Assembly: GCA_009760855.2 (NCBI GenBank)
Contig: WPIO01000068.1
Location: 312,501 to 376,500, forward strand
DNA from: Cristatella mucedo
Taxonomy: Eukaryota; Bryozoa; Phylactolaemata; Cristatellidae
Length of the DNA: 64,000 nucleotides
Direction: 5' to 3'
Shown here: in pieces, positions 11,154 to 21,599 of the stretch
Numbering within the stretch: position 1 is the stretch's first letter
Layout: each line of letters begins with the position of its first letter
Notes under the pieces: generated by a model
Seen by the model: the letters and a program-made list of their open reading frames with translations, nothing else
Databases searched by the model: none
Told to the model about the DNA's origin: nothing
Program-made: the position numbers and the translations under genes

Positions 11154-11283
11154 TGCTGTCTGAGCCTGGTGCATTACGCTGTTGTAATTAAAGCAGCGCC
11201 TCGACACTTAAATGTACAGGACTCACATGCGGTCGATAATTAAGCCACTGACGCAGCGCAGCATCAGGTCACTGATATAGCGC
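11154..11283 (+). repeat. 3' LTR of LTR-C, first half
   Basis: Starts TGCTGTCTGAGCC directly after the purine tract and matches the first ~125 bp of the solo LTR (GCTGTTGTAATTAAAGC, AAGCCACTGACGCAGC). The match breaks after GGTCACTGATATAGC. Confidence 0.75.
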
Positions 11284-12242
11284 CATCTGGCCTCTTGGCT
11301 TAATTTTAGCGCGAACAAGAACTGTTCGGCGGGGGAAAACTCCTTCGTCCTGGAGCAGTGAGCCAGAGAGGAGCGCCAGTGTGGTTGGAGAGCAAGAGCT
11401 TAAGAGCGAGCCATGAAGCTCTGGGACCAGCGGTGGCGATTCGGCCTTTAGAATTGGTCTGATACCCGCAACAGCTGCTGATTGATGTTGGCTGGCCTGT
11501 CAACCTCGGCCATAAAACTCTGTCCAAAAAGAATCGCCAGGAACCTATTCGGCATTCAAGCTGGACAGGGGTGCCCTTCCAGTGGCCTAGTGACGGTGTT
11601 AATTCCTTACCGTAATGAGCCGCGGTACCGGGCCTAATACTACTTAGCTCTTGCGGGCGGGCTGTTCGCCGCCGATTGGCGGGACAGGACGGGACAGCGC
11701 TAGGAATATTCGGTGGAGTCCACCGAATACGGTCGTATCGCGCCCGAGCTAGCATTTTGTGTTTCTTCTGTGTTTTGCATGTGTGCACGCTCGCACGTGG
11801 TCTGGGCATAAGGATTTGCCAGTGCGAACGAGACGTAGATGGTGTGGTGGGTGAGCTATTCCGTTGGTTCGGGCCCCTTCGTCTATTTGGGTCATTCCCC
11901 ACAATAGACTTGGGTAGCCTCAGTGCGAGGACGTATTCCCTCCACAATAGTGCATGTGCTGCTGAGAGCGTGTGAGAAGTGTGGAGATAAAACTGAGCTA
12001 GACGCGCAGAAACTTTTTCGCTTTCGAATAAAGCTTAGTAAAATCCCCAATTTGTGTGTCTCACTTTCCAATTCACGCCGCGGACTCACGACCCCCTTTA
12101 GTAACGATAAGTAGGTCAGCGCCAGAAACGCCTGTTTCGTGGCGGCCTGCTTATTGCGAGTAGGCGCGCACCGAATGGCATCAGGCGCTAGGTGACGCCG
12201 CTAGATAAGCGGCAGGTTAAGCCTATTCCGCCGAGCCTTCGG
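11284..12242. mobile_element. Unidentified ~0.95-kb insertion in the LTR-C 3' LTR
   Basis: The LTR match stops near CACTGATATAGCG (left) and resumes near CACTGATGTGCG (about 12249), so a short duplicated motif flanks the insert. The insert contains ATTCGGTGGAGTCCACCGAAT (a near-perfect palindrome at about 11707-11727) and an AATAAAGCTTAG poly(A)-like signal near 12027. I recognise no protein. It may be a solo LTR of another family or a non-autonomous element. Confidence 0.5.
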
Positions 12243-12414
12243 CGTTACACTGATGTGCGTTTTAACTCTTGGCATCTGCTATGATTCATCGAGCTCTCGC
12301 ATATGCATACGTTGAGAAAGAAAGGAATGGAGAGTCTCGATTGTCGCCCATCTCCTCGCTGGGTCTCTGTGAGACCCCTAGAAAAGCCGCCACCGGAGTC
12401 ACAGTGATACAACA
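12243..12414 (+). repeat. 3' LTR of LTR-C, second half
   Basis: Matches the distal part of the solo LTR: GGCATCTGCTATGATTCATC, GAGCTCTCGCATATG, GAGTCACAGTGATACAACA. Ends in CA at 12414. I see no convincing target-site duplication with the sequence before 9165. Confidence 0.75.
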
Positions 12415-12763
12415 GACGCGACCAACACAATCTACCCTCTACATAGAGCCTGAGAGAACACGGTTGTTGCAGTAAATAGTAGTTTAGATTAACACGTGGG
12501 TGTAGTGGAACTGCTACGGTGACGACTTAAGCTGCTGTCAGCGACTGTACGTAGTCTAAGATATCTCGTTAGCTATTGGTGGTAGTAGCTCGCTGAGGCC
12601 TGGCTGAAAGCTCACCTCTGGATTTTCTTACTTCCTGATCATCTTGCAAGATATCTTATCTGCGTGAATAATCGGTGTATATTCCTTTGACTATTTATCC
12701 ACTTAAACTGAAGGTAATCTGTTATAAATTTATAGCTAATATTAATAACTATTCAAACGGAAA
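12415..12763. other. No gene recognised
   Basis: AT-rich 5' flank of the tRNA gene. No repeat is recognisable. Confidence 0.45.
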
Positions 12764-12835
12764 GGCCTGTTGGTCTAGGGGTATGATTCTTGCTTCGGGA
12801 GCAAGAGGTCCCGGGTTCAAATCCCGGACAGGCCC
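12764..12835 (+). tRNA. tRNA-Pro (anticodon CGG)
   Basis: 72 nt with all arms. The acceptor GGCCTGT pairs with ACAGGCC and the discriminator base is C. An A-box-like TGGTCTAGGGG lies in the D arm. The anticodon stem TCTTGC/GCAAGA encloses the loop TTCGGGA, giving anticodon CGG. The T arm contains GGTTCAAATCC (B box). No intron, and no encoded CCA, as expected for a eukaryotic nuclear gene. A TTTT run at 12842-12845 is a suitable Pol III terminator. The intact cloverleaf sets it apart from the decayed tRNA-like SINE heads elsewhere in the window. Confidence 0.95.
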
Positions 12836-12841
12836 TCAAAC

Positions 12842-12845
12842 TTTT
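12842..12845 (+). terminator. Pol III terminator of tRNA-Pro
   Basis: Four T residues 7 nt after the tRNA 3' end. Confidence 0.6.
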
Positions 12846-13204
12846 GTGCATTTTACTTAGTTTATTTACCGGACGCTATTGCTGCTTCAAAATCTCGGTC
12901 GATCCTTAAATTAAATTGAAATCTAAGCAAACGCTGGGTCAGTTAAAATTGTAATCGCGTATTGAAAACGAATAATTAATGGGTACACAAACTGCAAAAT
13001 GAGACGTAAAGGGCCAACAGAAGAGGTATAGCGGCGAAAGAGCCTTAGTGCCAATGACTGCCGAGCAGTAGGTAATAAATAGTCGCCGCTGCCTATCTGG
13101 AATACTTCCCAATCGCAAAATACCACTCTGCTCTAAATTGAGTCGTTTTGGATATGCCTCGAACCAACCTCGAATCCTTCGGAGAGATCGAAGGTTTAGC
13201 AATG
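12846..13204. other. No gene recognised
   Basis: Nothing matched. Overlapping minus-strand frames at 12923-13202 have no recognisable content. Confidence 0.4.
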
Positions 13205-13525
13205 TACCCGGAACTCACTCCCGACTCAGGTCACGAAACGTCATGGCGTCGACTGAGTTGGTGACATGTAAACAGAAGCTAAAACGCACCTACATCTCCC
13301 AACTCTTGCTTGGTATTTGTGAATTGTCCTGCGTGTGCTTATGCGTGTAAGGCTGCTCATTATACCTAAGCCCCAATCGGACCAAGAAAGATATAATGTC
13401 CTACATTCAGTCGATGGATTTTGGCTGAGAGATTGATCTAATAAAAACTGTGTGTGCATTTTGAAAGTGCCTATAAAGAGATTCAGTTCTCTGAGGGCGC
13501 TTTAAAAGTATATTATTATTAGTAT
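13205..13525 (+). mobile_element. LINE-A 3' relic
   Basis: Begins at CCGGAACTCACTCCCGACTC (the WNSLP region of the LINE-A ORF). A decayed 3' UTR and the terminal hairpin AAAGAGATTCAGTTCTCTG follow, then the (ATT)n tail at about 13505-13530. Several indels are present. Confidence 0.75.
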
Positions 13526-13769
13526 TATGATTGTTGTGCTCTAATTGTTGGTTGCTCGCACGTCTTGCTCCGTACATGAAAATCACGCCATTCTTGTCTC
13601 CCTAGCTGAAAACCCCCGTTTCGTTACTACTGCTGGTTTTTTAATGAGTTACCTGAAAAAACTGTTTTCAGAGAAGCAACTTTACTTGTAACCCAACGAC
13701 ATAATAACTGTAATTGCTAAGGTGAGCAGCAACGGGGCTCTCATATTCATATAATTAAGATCCTTACCT

Positions 13770-14488
13770 TAAGTCCGTGCATTTGCGATATCCCGTCTTG
13801 ACTTCTGTAACTCATGACTTGCTGGTCTACCAGCCTGTGCAATCAGGCGCTTACAGCTGGTGCAAAACTCTGCAGTCAGGCTTATCTATCGTGAGCATCG
13901 CAGTTGCCACATCACACCACTTCTTACCGAGCTGCACTGGCTACAAGTCAAGCAACGGATCGACATCAAGGTTTTGTCGATCACTTTTAGGTCACTTCAT
14001 TCTTTGGCTCCAGCCTATCTCTCAGAACTACTCCATCACCAGGCTAAGCATCGTACGACTCGCTTTTCAGAATCTTAACATTTACCTATACCTCGTACAA
14101 GCCTCACATCCTTTGGAGACCGAGCATTTAGTTCATATGCTCCCAAAGCCTGGAACTCACTCCCAACTTGCGTCACGACATTCATCTGACTTGACCACGT
14201 TTGAAAAGAAACTAAATTCGCACCTATTTATCCTAGCATTTAGTGGCTCACTGTGATTCAACCTGTATGTGCTTAAGCGTGCTGACGTTGTTGCATGCTG
14301 CCACTAACTATAATTGCATGCTGACCCTGTGCATGTCACCCCTAACCATGTTATCCTTGTTTATTAAAGCTACCACTTACCATTCAATCGTATTTCCTTT
14401 GCAGTACATGTAAAGCGCTTCAAAAGAGATTGATTTCTCCGAGGGCTCTTTATCAAGTGTGTTATAATAATTATTATTATTATTATTA
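13770..14488 (+). mobile_element. LINE-A 3' fragment, C-terminal RT region
   Basis: Coding remnants correspond to RLDFCNSLL through NSAVRLIYREHRSCHITP, LHWLQVKQRIDIKVLSI and APAYLSELLHHQAKH to WNSLP, spread over two frames by indels. The LINE-A 3' UTR, the hairpin near 14410-14450 and an (ATT)n tail follow. It is 5'-truncated. Confidence 0.9.
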
Positions 14489-15404
14489 CAAGTCACTGGT
14501 TTCGGAGCGTGTCGAAGGTGTGGCTTCATGCAGTCTTTTGTTGCTGTACTGAAAATCTGCTAAAGTGAGACACCGCGTGTTTCTTCCTATGCAACCCCAT
14601 TTTGCGGAACGGTTAGATATACGTTTTGGTTATGCTGAGGATAAATAAATCATACTTGGCAGCCTTTTTTGGTGGTGATCATGCAGCTAACGAGTAAATG
14701 AAAAAACTGGTCGTCGGGAGGAACTGGTTACTAAATCAACGAAGATCTATGAGGTTGCAACAAGGATAGTGTACTACGGCAAAGGTTTATTAGCCCGGTT
14801 TACACAGCCTACTGAGCACAGAACCGCTCAGCACTAACACAAAACCGCTCCGAGTCCGTACTGAACCGTTCTACACCGGAACGGAAGCGCTTTCCATTGC
14901 GTCTCGCCGTCTGCCAGCCGAACTGGCCAACGTAGCTCCCTTCGAAGCCACGAAACCGCAGCAGCCTACTTAAGGGATATTTGTCGCCTGCCAAAGGCCC
15001 ACACTCATCCCAGCGATAATGGACAATCGCTCAAGCCCCGCTAACGTCTTAGCTAGGCGCGCGCTTGTCCTAAGATGCACAGATGCCGGCGGCGCCGTCC
15101 GTCGTCTGTGCTTAGCGAGGCTGCTGCCTGCGACAGCTTAGCGAACGGCTAGCATTGGCAGCATTGCAGAGCACGGCAGCAAGAACGACACGGCTGCACG
15201 CGATGGTCACGTGGTGACTCGTTGTGGCTATACCCTTGGGCCACACCTGGTTACCTGATTACAGAGCGGGCTTCATTAGATAAATATTTGCTGACTACAT
15301 AACAAGGACCTTCTAGAAAGGGGATCACCCTCGCTCGACAGACTGACCTGCTGAATTTCAGGAAGGTCTCTTCACGTTCCCCTCTAAGCCCGGCGGCTGC
15401 CTTT
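14489..15404. other. No gene recognised
   Basis: No repeat match. 14810-14990 contains several AACCGCTC/ACCGTTC-type repeats in a GC-rich patch. The 61-codon minus frame across it repeats an ERF/C motif (ERFCVSAERFC) and is probably low-complexity. Confidence 0.35.
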
Positions 15405-15494
15405 GGAGACAAAACCCGAATCTGCGGGTCGAATCCGCAATGTCCGGGTTACAGATCGAGTGACCTTGCCGATTGAGCTATCGCGACTACCGTT
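15405..15494 (-). mobile_element. tRNA-like SINE head, third type
   Basis: On the minus strand AGTCGCGATAGCTCAATCGG supplies an A-box and GCGGATTCGACCCGC a B-box, spaced as in a tRNA. The head differs from SINE-1 and SINE-2. Downstream sequence (toward 15300) may be its body but has no second copy here for comparison. Confidence 0.5.
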
Positions 15495-16278
15495 TCTACG
15501 GCTCTCAGCGCGTTTCTCAAATCCTCTGCGGTAAAATTGAGCCTTCATGCTGGAGCTGGTTCCTGGTGGACCGATTAAATGAACTAGAATGTTTGCTACT
15601 ATTTTAACTACAAAGCTGGGTGCCAATTTGTGCCGGGGGCGTCAACTGGGAGGAGAGGTATTGAAAGACAAGACAGTATCCGCCGCTTCACGTGTCCAAG
15701 TCCATGCAGGTGGTGACAAACTCCAGCCGAAAGTTTCAGACTTGAAACTGAAAGAAGCTTGAAACAGAAAGAGAGGCTGAAGCACAGTCTCGAAGGTGCC
15801 CAATAAAGCAAGTATAAGAAAATGGACTGACTACTCTGGAAACACTCCTCGAAACACTGCTCGCTGAAGTTGCGATGCCCTGCATCCGTCTTAGGACCAG
15901 TCTCAAACGACTTAGTATCCTCCATTCTCTAGCCTGAACCTTAGTACTGAAGACACGTCTTATGGCAGCTCTCATACGCTTGTCTGAAAGTAATCACCTC
16001 CATAAACCATGTAGAAATGTTCTCACTCTTTCTTAAAAATGTACAACAGCCCTGTAGAATATAACTAGACACGCTAGCCGAAGGCGCCAAATCCCAGAAT
16101 TTTGATCAAAATATAAGGAATTAGCCCCTCTGGAGACAATACTTGAAACCGCTGACAAAAGGCTCGCAGTCTGAGAAGCCTTAATAGACGCTAGCTATCT
16201 AGCTACAGCGAGACACCGCCGGAGTCACGCTCCGGCAAACTGACTCTTAACTATCGCGTATTTCGACAGAGTACAGCA
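15495..16278. other. No gene recognised
   Basis: Two overlapping minus frames at 15608-15975 have no recognisable domains. Nothing repeated is seen. Confidence 0.35.
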
Positions 16279-16352
16279 ATAGTAATAATAGCAATAATAC
16301 AATTATATAGCACCCTCAGAAAACTGAATCTCTTTTTAGGCACTTTGAAGTA
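16279..16352 (-). mobile_element. LINE-A tail-only insertion
   Basis: AATAGTAATAATAG tail, then CACCCTCAGAAAACTGAATC and the hairpin arm TTTTTAGGCACTTT: only the last ~70 bp of LINE-A, antisense. Confidence 0.75.
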
Positions 16353-16514
16353 ACGGTATTTGCACCGTGAATACGAGCCGGACGGAGCGCGCCACAGCGA
16401 AGCGGTCCGGCACTAATCTCCACGTTCAGAATGGCCTCAAATGCGTACTTCGAACGCGCCGCAACTAGGGGCCGATATATTACAGCCAACTGCCTTAGCA
16501 CACTTGCCTCAGCT

Positions 16515-17193
16515 ATTGTAATGTAATGTAATGTATCTCTGTCTGTAACTCCACAAAGTCATAAAGACTATGCGGGTGTTACGCAGGAGAGTTCTGTATA
16601 GCGCACTCACACCCTAAGCGGCTTTCGGTATGCATTCGGTTGCCAACAGACTTCGTCTCACGCAACAAAGAGAAAGTGGGAAGCATATCAGAGTCAGGAG
16701 AGCAGTTGAGGTAGTGAGTAGCATGGAAGTAGCAGCTCAGGACGCTGAAAAGGTATGCCAAAGTCGGCAGTAGGAGAGTAGTTGTCGTTGCGTAAGAGTT
16801 GTGGAAGCGAGTTCCACAGTCTAGGACCTGCAGAGCTAAAGCTTCTGTCGCGAACTGTCTTTAAGCGGAGGAATGGAACAGTTAATTTATTGTCCACACA
16901 GGACCTGAGGGCGCGAACGGGCTGAAACGGATGCAGAAATTCAGCTAGGTACGACGGAGCCAAGCCGTGACGGGCCTTGTGGGTCAGCTTCAGAACTTCG
17001 CTCTGTATCTGTTGCTCAACCGGCATCTATCCTAGCTCTTTTAGCAAAGGAGACACGTGCTCAAACCTCTGGGACTCTAAGACTAGCCCTGCAGCCATAT
17101 TCAAAGTCAGCTGCAGTGGCCTAATAGCTTTCTTTGGTAGCCCAGCCAAAAGGGAATTACAATAATCAAGCCGAGACAGAACTAAGGAGCTAG
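16515..17193 (-). mobile_element. LINE-B 3' fragment with C-terminal RT domain
   Basis: The 3' end (TGTAATG)n lies at 16515. Upstream on the minus strand the frame encodes VEQQIQSEVLKLTHKARHGL, PSYLAEFLHPF, LRSCVDNKLTVPFLRLKT and FSSAGPRLWNSLPQLLR, the C-terminal region of a CR1/L2-superclade RT. It extends to about 17193 (LLAGLPKKAI region). A TAG stop separates the upstream part, so it is a pseudogene. Confidence 0.9.
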
Positions 17194-18121
17194 GTAAATT
17201 TTATTACCGTATATTACCGTGCATAAGCCTCCTGTTTCCCAAGTTTGGGGTCAGATAATGAAAAGGGGGCTTGTAAATGGTAGGCTACTTTCCTGCTTTA
17301 ATATTGTGCTAAACAGCGTATCTGATTTGAATGCCACCCAAACAAGATTCGCTGGTCACCAAAATGTGTTCGAAAGACTTCTTCATCAAGATATTTCACG
17401 GAGTGTACCATTTCAAGTGCAATGGACGAAACGAACGACGACGCAGTCTATAAAGAGAGAGACGACGACAACGATGATAACCGAGTTACCACCAAAGTTC
17501 AAGCCTTAGTAGCTGGTAACTTAATAGCTAGTAACTTAATAGCTAATTTCAAGCGGTTACTAGCTAAGCTGCGGCGGCCAGAGGACGTTTCTAGAATTTC
17601 GACTGGCCATGCAGCCGCGTGGCTTCGCAGTAGCTAAGTGAGAAGCTCCCCCTCTTTGGAAAGTGACACAAGCCGCGACCCCTGACCAATGGACCCTGAC
17701 GCTACCCGCAGGGATTTTTATCTCGGTGGACTTCGGAGCGCAACGCAGAAAGCTCCAGAGCCCATCTAAATGGGCCCCAGCTACAGGTCGACAGCAAGGT
17801 TCCAAGGGGTAGAAGTTAGGCTGCACTTCAAGCGGAAGAGGGCCGACGGTGAAGGAGGGGAAGAAGCAAAGGTTCGAGGAGGCTACCGAGCGCTCGGCGC
17901 AGCTACCGGAGAGAGCCCTATCGGTTGGCTTTTGGCGAGCGCACGTTCCGCTCGCTAGTTCTCAGAGCCGATCAGAGCCAGGCAGTCCGAGCCGATGCGT
18001 CGGCCTCGCCCTCGCTTGCTACCGCCAGCCGGTACGGCGATATTAGCAGAGCGCAGACGCTTGCCAGAGCTACTATTATAAAGAAGAGAGGAAAAAGAAA
18101 TCTGCGTTGCACTCCAAGAGA
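17194..18121. other. No gene recognised; short tandem repeat
   Basis: 17508-17546 contains about 2.5 copies of a 15-17-bp unit (GTAACTTAATAGCTA). The rest is GC-moderate with CpG and no recognised coding sequence. Confidence 0.5.
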
Positions 18122-18183
18122 ATATCCCTCTCTCTCTCCCTTTCTCACTATCTCTATCTCTCTCACACTCTCTCTCTCTTCCT

Positions 18184-18280
<97 letters not shown>

Positions 18281-18418
18281 CCTCTCTCTCTCTTCCTCTT
18301 CCTCTCCCCTCTCTTTCTCTCTCCCTCTCTCTCTCCCTCTCTTTCTCTCTCTCCTTCCCTTCCTGTCTCTCTTTCTCCCCTCCCTCTTTCCCTCTTCCTC
18401 TCTCTCTCCCTCTCTCAT
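18122..18418. repeat. ~300-bp polypyrimidine tract with (CT)n core
   Basis: The pure CT core is about 18190-18275. Imperfect CT/TTCC tracts lie on both sides. Long frames across it on both strands are repeat translation, not genes. Confidence 0.95.
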
Positions 18419-18825
18419 TCTAGGCACATTACAGACACGGGTCAAGTATCTCCGTCTGCAGCTTCGCAAAGCTATTCGTAGCGCATCTCTTAGCCCCCCA
18501 ACCGATGGTGGCTGCCAGACTTAGAGAGGTCACCTGAGCCTTAGATGGTGATGCTAGAGGCTTGTCAAATACCTGAATGGAGATATAGTTCGCTTCTCGC
18601 GCTATAGAAACTGCTACGATGGTTGTTATTAGGATTATCGTTGAGTGAAGCTCCATGCTCGCTACTCTCCGCGGAGGGCCGTCGGAGGGCCAAGATTAAC
18701 GCTACCGAGACATTTCGTGCGGCTCCTCGTCAGCGCTCCAGTAGCAGGCACTCTGTTTGGGCGTGCATCGCACCGCACCACACGGGGCGATAGAATCATT
18801 CGCTTACATGTAATTTCTCTAACGC
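18419..18825. other. No gene recognised
   Basis: Unique-looking, CpG-containing DNA up to the start of a LINE-B piece. Confidence 0.4.
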
Positions 18826-19111
18826 TCATGCTTCTGACATCTACTCTCCAACTGCCGACTATGGCACATCTTTTTCAGCGGTCCTGAACTGCTACTTCTA
18901 TGCTACTCACTACCTCAACTGCTCTCCTAACTCTGCTATGCTTCCCACTTTCTCTTTGTTGCGTGAGACGAAGTCTGTTGGCTACCGAATGCATACCGAA
19001 AGCCGCTTAGGGTGTGAGTGCGCTATACAAAACTCTCCTGCGTAACACCCGCATAGTCTTTATGACTTTGTGGAGTTACTGACGGAGATACATTACATTA
19101 CATTACATTAA
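18826..19111 (+). mobile_element. LINE-B 3' fragment
   Basis: From CATCTACTCTCCAACTGCCG through TTGCGTGAGACGAAGTCTG and GGTGTGAGTGCGCTATAC to AGTTACTGACGGAGATACA and (TTACA)n. The TAD-like ORF end (NYSPTADYG...NSPA in better copies) is largely preserved. Confidence 0.9.
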
Positions 19112-19645
19112 CTAGACCCGGCAAGCTGCCAGTCAGCGACGACCTTCGCATACTGCCGCAGCTAGTAGTCGACTTTCAGCCGCGTCGGTCCAGGCGGCTT
19201 TTGCACGCAACCGCGGCGTGGCCAAATTATTATTGGTAGCTATCGAGCTTTCAGCCCCCAGCCCGCTCCCACCCAAAAAAAAGCACGGGAGGATACGCTC
19301 ACGCGGCTTGCCATGCGGCTCAGGGACGCGAAACGGAGCTCAATCCTTGCCACGTTTGGATTCGCAGATGCACCAAGAGGCGAGAACTGTAGAAGCACAG
19401 GTCTGGGCATGCGCATGCGGCTGGGCGGAGCGAAACGAGGCGGTTGCGAGAGGCTTTGCTTCTGCAGCCGCCATTACAATTTTTCGCGTCAGACGTCCGG
19501 CCTGCCGGCCAGCAGCGCACCATTTCCGCCACACCTTCCAATGAGATTGCTCAAGATCCGTCCACCCCCTCAGCCAAACGAGTGCTGGCTCGCTGTACGC
19601 AGAGACCACTCTCCGTACAGCGAGCCTGCAGTCGCGCAGCTAGAA
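19112..19645. other. No gene recognised
   Basis: CpG-containing sequence with long frames on both strands (19218-19651) but no domain or splice support. Confidence 0.35.
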
Positions 19646-19900
19646 CAATAATTATAATAATATATCTGTAAAGGGCCCTCAGAGAACTCAATCTTTTTCT
19701 AGGCACTTTACATTTTCAGCAAATGAAGCACGATCGAATGGTTACTGGTTGCATGCTCGCTGACATCAAGCATAACATTGTTAGAGGTGATATGCACAGG
19801 GTCAGCGTGCAAAAAATTGTTAGTGGCAACCTGCACAGTGTCAGCACTCATTAGCACACATAGGACGAATCACATGGATCCACTCAATGCTGCGATATGC
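19646..19900 (-). mobile_element. LINE-A 3' UTR fragment
   Basis: (ATT)n-side tail at 19650, hairpin arm CTCAGAGAACTCAATC, then the antisense 3' UTR (GCACAGGGTCAGCGTGC, GTCAGCACTCATTAGCACA) and GGACGAATCACATGGATCC. Confidence 0.85.
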
Positions 19901-20406
19901 TTTCAGTCGAGTCAAAAGACAGTACGCTTGTGGCTGGAGAACTGACCTGCACTGGATATGACGTGTTCGCCATATTTCCGAACATCGGGCTAGCCATAAT
20001 TCGCAGAGCACACGGTCGATTCAATATTGCAGCCACCTACAGAAGCCATCGCTCTACCCTACCGGAGGGCGCGAGTGGAACAGAAGTGGGGAGGCAGGTC
20101 GAGCGGAAAAGATCCACAGCTCACCTCGCTAAGCGGCCTCCAGCCCGATCTTTGAAATTCTCTCCACCGCAGCGTTCAAAAATCGGACACGCTGTATTGA
20201 AGTATTAGCCGTATTGAACGAGGCCTCATAGCTCAATCAAAGTCAATTGTTGCGAGTCATTTTTTACGAAGGAACCTCGAGAGCAAGATAAAATCGTACG
20301 ATCATTAAGATTTACAGCTGCCTAGTAGATCGGCTGCTGAAAGTGGGGTTGAAACGAGTTACAACCAAATCGACATTTGTATCATCATCTAGTCGCTCTC
20401 TGCAAT

Positions 20407-20545
20407 GACAATAATAATAATAATGCACTTGATATAGCGCCCTCAGTGAACTCAATCTCTCTCTAGGCGCTTTACATTTGCTGCTAAGGGAAATGCGATT
20501 TAATGGTGAGTAATATCATGCTTGATAAACAAACAAGATGAAAAG
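20407..20545 (-). mobile_element. LINE-A 3' tail fragment
   Basis: AATAATAATAATAATGCAC, then the complete hairpin and the GCTTTACATTTGCTGC block up to the ATCATGCTTGATAAACAAAC region. Confidence 0.85.
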
Positions 20546-20696
20546 CGATAGTCTCTACAGAGACGATCGCTATTTGAGGATGTTATGGAGCTCGCTAGAT
20601 CGAGCTCAGAGCTCGGGTCATAGCAACTGCCAACCGTTCGGTAATAGACTAACTGGAATGGTAGGCCAACTAAATGCCATGACTCAATTCTGATCA

Positions 20697-21300
20697 ATGT
20701 AATGTAATGTATCTCCGTCAGTAACTCCACAAAGTCATAAAGACCATGTGGTGTTACGCAGGAGAGTTTTGTAAAACGCACTCACACCCTAAGCGGCTTT
20801 CGGTACGCATTCGGTAACCAACAGACTTCGTCTCACGCAACAAAGAGAAAGTGTGAAGCATTGCAGAGTCAGGAGAGCAGTTGAGGTAGTGAGTAGCATA
20901 GAAGTAGCAGCTCAGGACCGCTGAAAAGGATGTGCCATAGTCGGCAGTAGGAGAGTAGTTGTCGTTGCGTAAGAGTTGTGGAAGCGAGTTCCACAGCCTA
21001 GGACCTGCAGAGCTAAAGCTTCTGTCGCCAACTGTCTTTAAGCGGAGGAATGGAACAGCTAATTTATTGTCCACACAGGACCTGAGGGCGCGAGCAGGCT
21101 GAAACTGATGCAGCAGTTGAGCTAGGTACGAAGGAGCCAAGCCGTAGCGGGCCTTGTGGGTCAGCATAAGAACTTTGCTCTGTATCCTTTGCTCAACCGG
21201 CAACCATCCTAGCTCTTTCAGCAAAGGAGACACGTGCTCAAACCGCTGGGACTTGAAGACTAGCCTTGCAGCCATATTCATTGTCCGCTGTAGTGGCATA
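20697..21300 (-). mobile_element. LINE-B 3' fragment, long open C-terminal frame
   Basis: A 181-codon frame (21299-20754) runs uninterrupted through FKSQRFEHVSPLLKELGWLP, VEQRIQSKVLMLTHKARYGL, LRSCVDNKLAVPFLRLKTVG and LWNSLPQLLRNDNYSPTADY to the normal end NSPA. It is the best-preserved LINE-B C-terminus in the window, 5'-truncated inside the RT. Confidence 0.92.
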
Positions 21301-21380
21301 TGTCAAATGTCCGGTCAATGGTGGCTGAGGTTGGGCTTCCCTGCTAGGACGTGAACGGCTGCTCTCTATATATGTAAATA

Positions 21381-21562
<182 letters not shown>

Positions 21563-21599
21563 ACACACACATATACCTCTGCTACTATGCCACTCCACT

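Larger units (their letters stand above)
9165..12414 (+). mobile_element. LTR-C retrotransposon, internally deleted, Gypsy-like
   Basis: The two ends are copies of the solo LTR at 8185. The 5' LTR (9165-9530) is followed directly by TGGTAGCAGAG, placed where a primer-binding site is expected. The 3' LTR begins at 11154 just after a purine-rich ATGGGGGAAGGGATG stretch placed like a polypurine tract, and resumes at 12243-12414. The internal part is only about 1.6 kb and has no intact gag or pol. Near 11090-11120 a frame reads PPPARLVDY, resembling the C-terminus of Gypsy pol proteins. It is a dead or non-autonomous derivative, further broken by SINE, LINE and unidentified insertions. Confidence 0.7.

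Noticed and set aside
11306-11947. 213-codon minus-strand open frame
   Set aside because: Lies in the unidentified insertion in LTR-C. No domain, biased only by GC content, no splice context.
17972-18524. Long Ser/Leu- or Arg/Glu-repeat open frames over the CT tract
   Set aside because: They are translations of (CT)n. No non-repeat conserved part.
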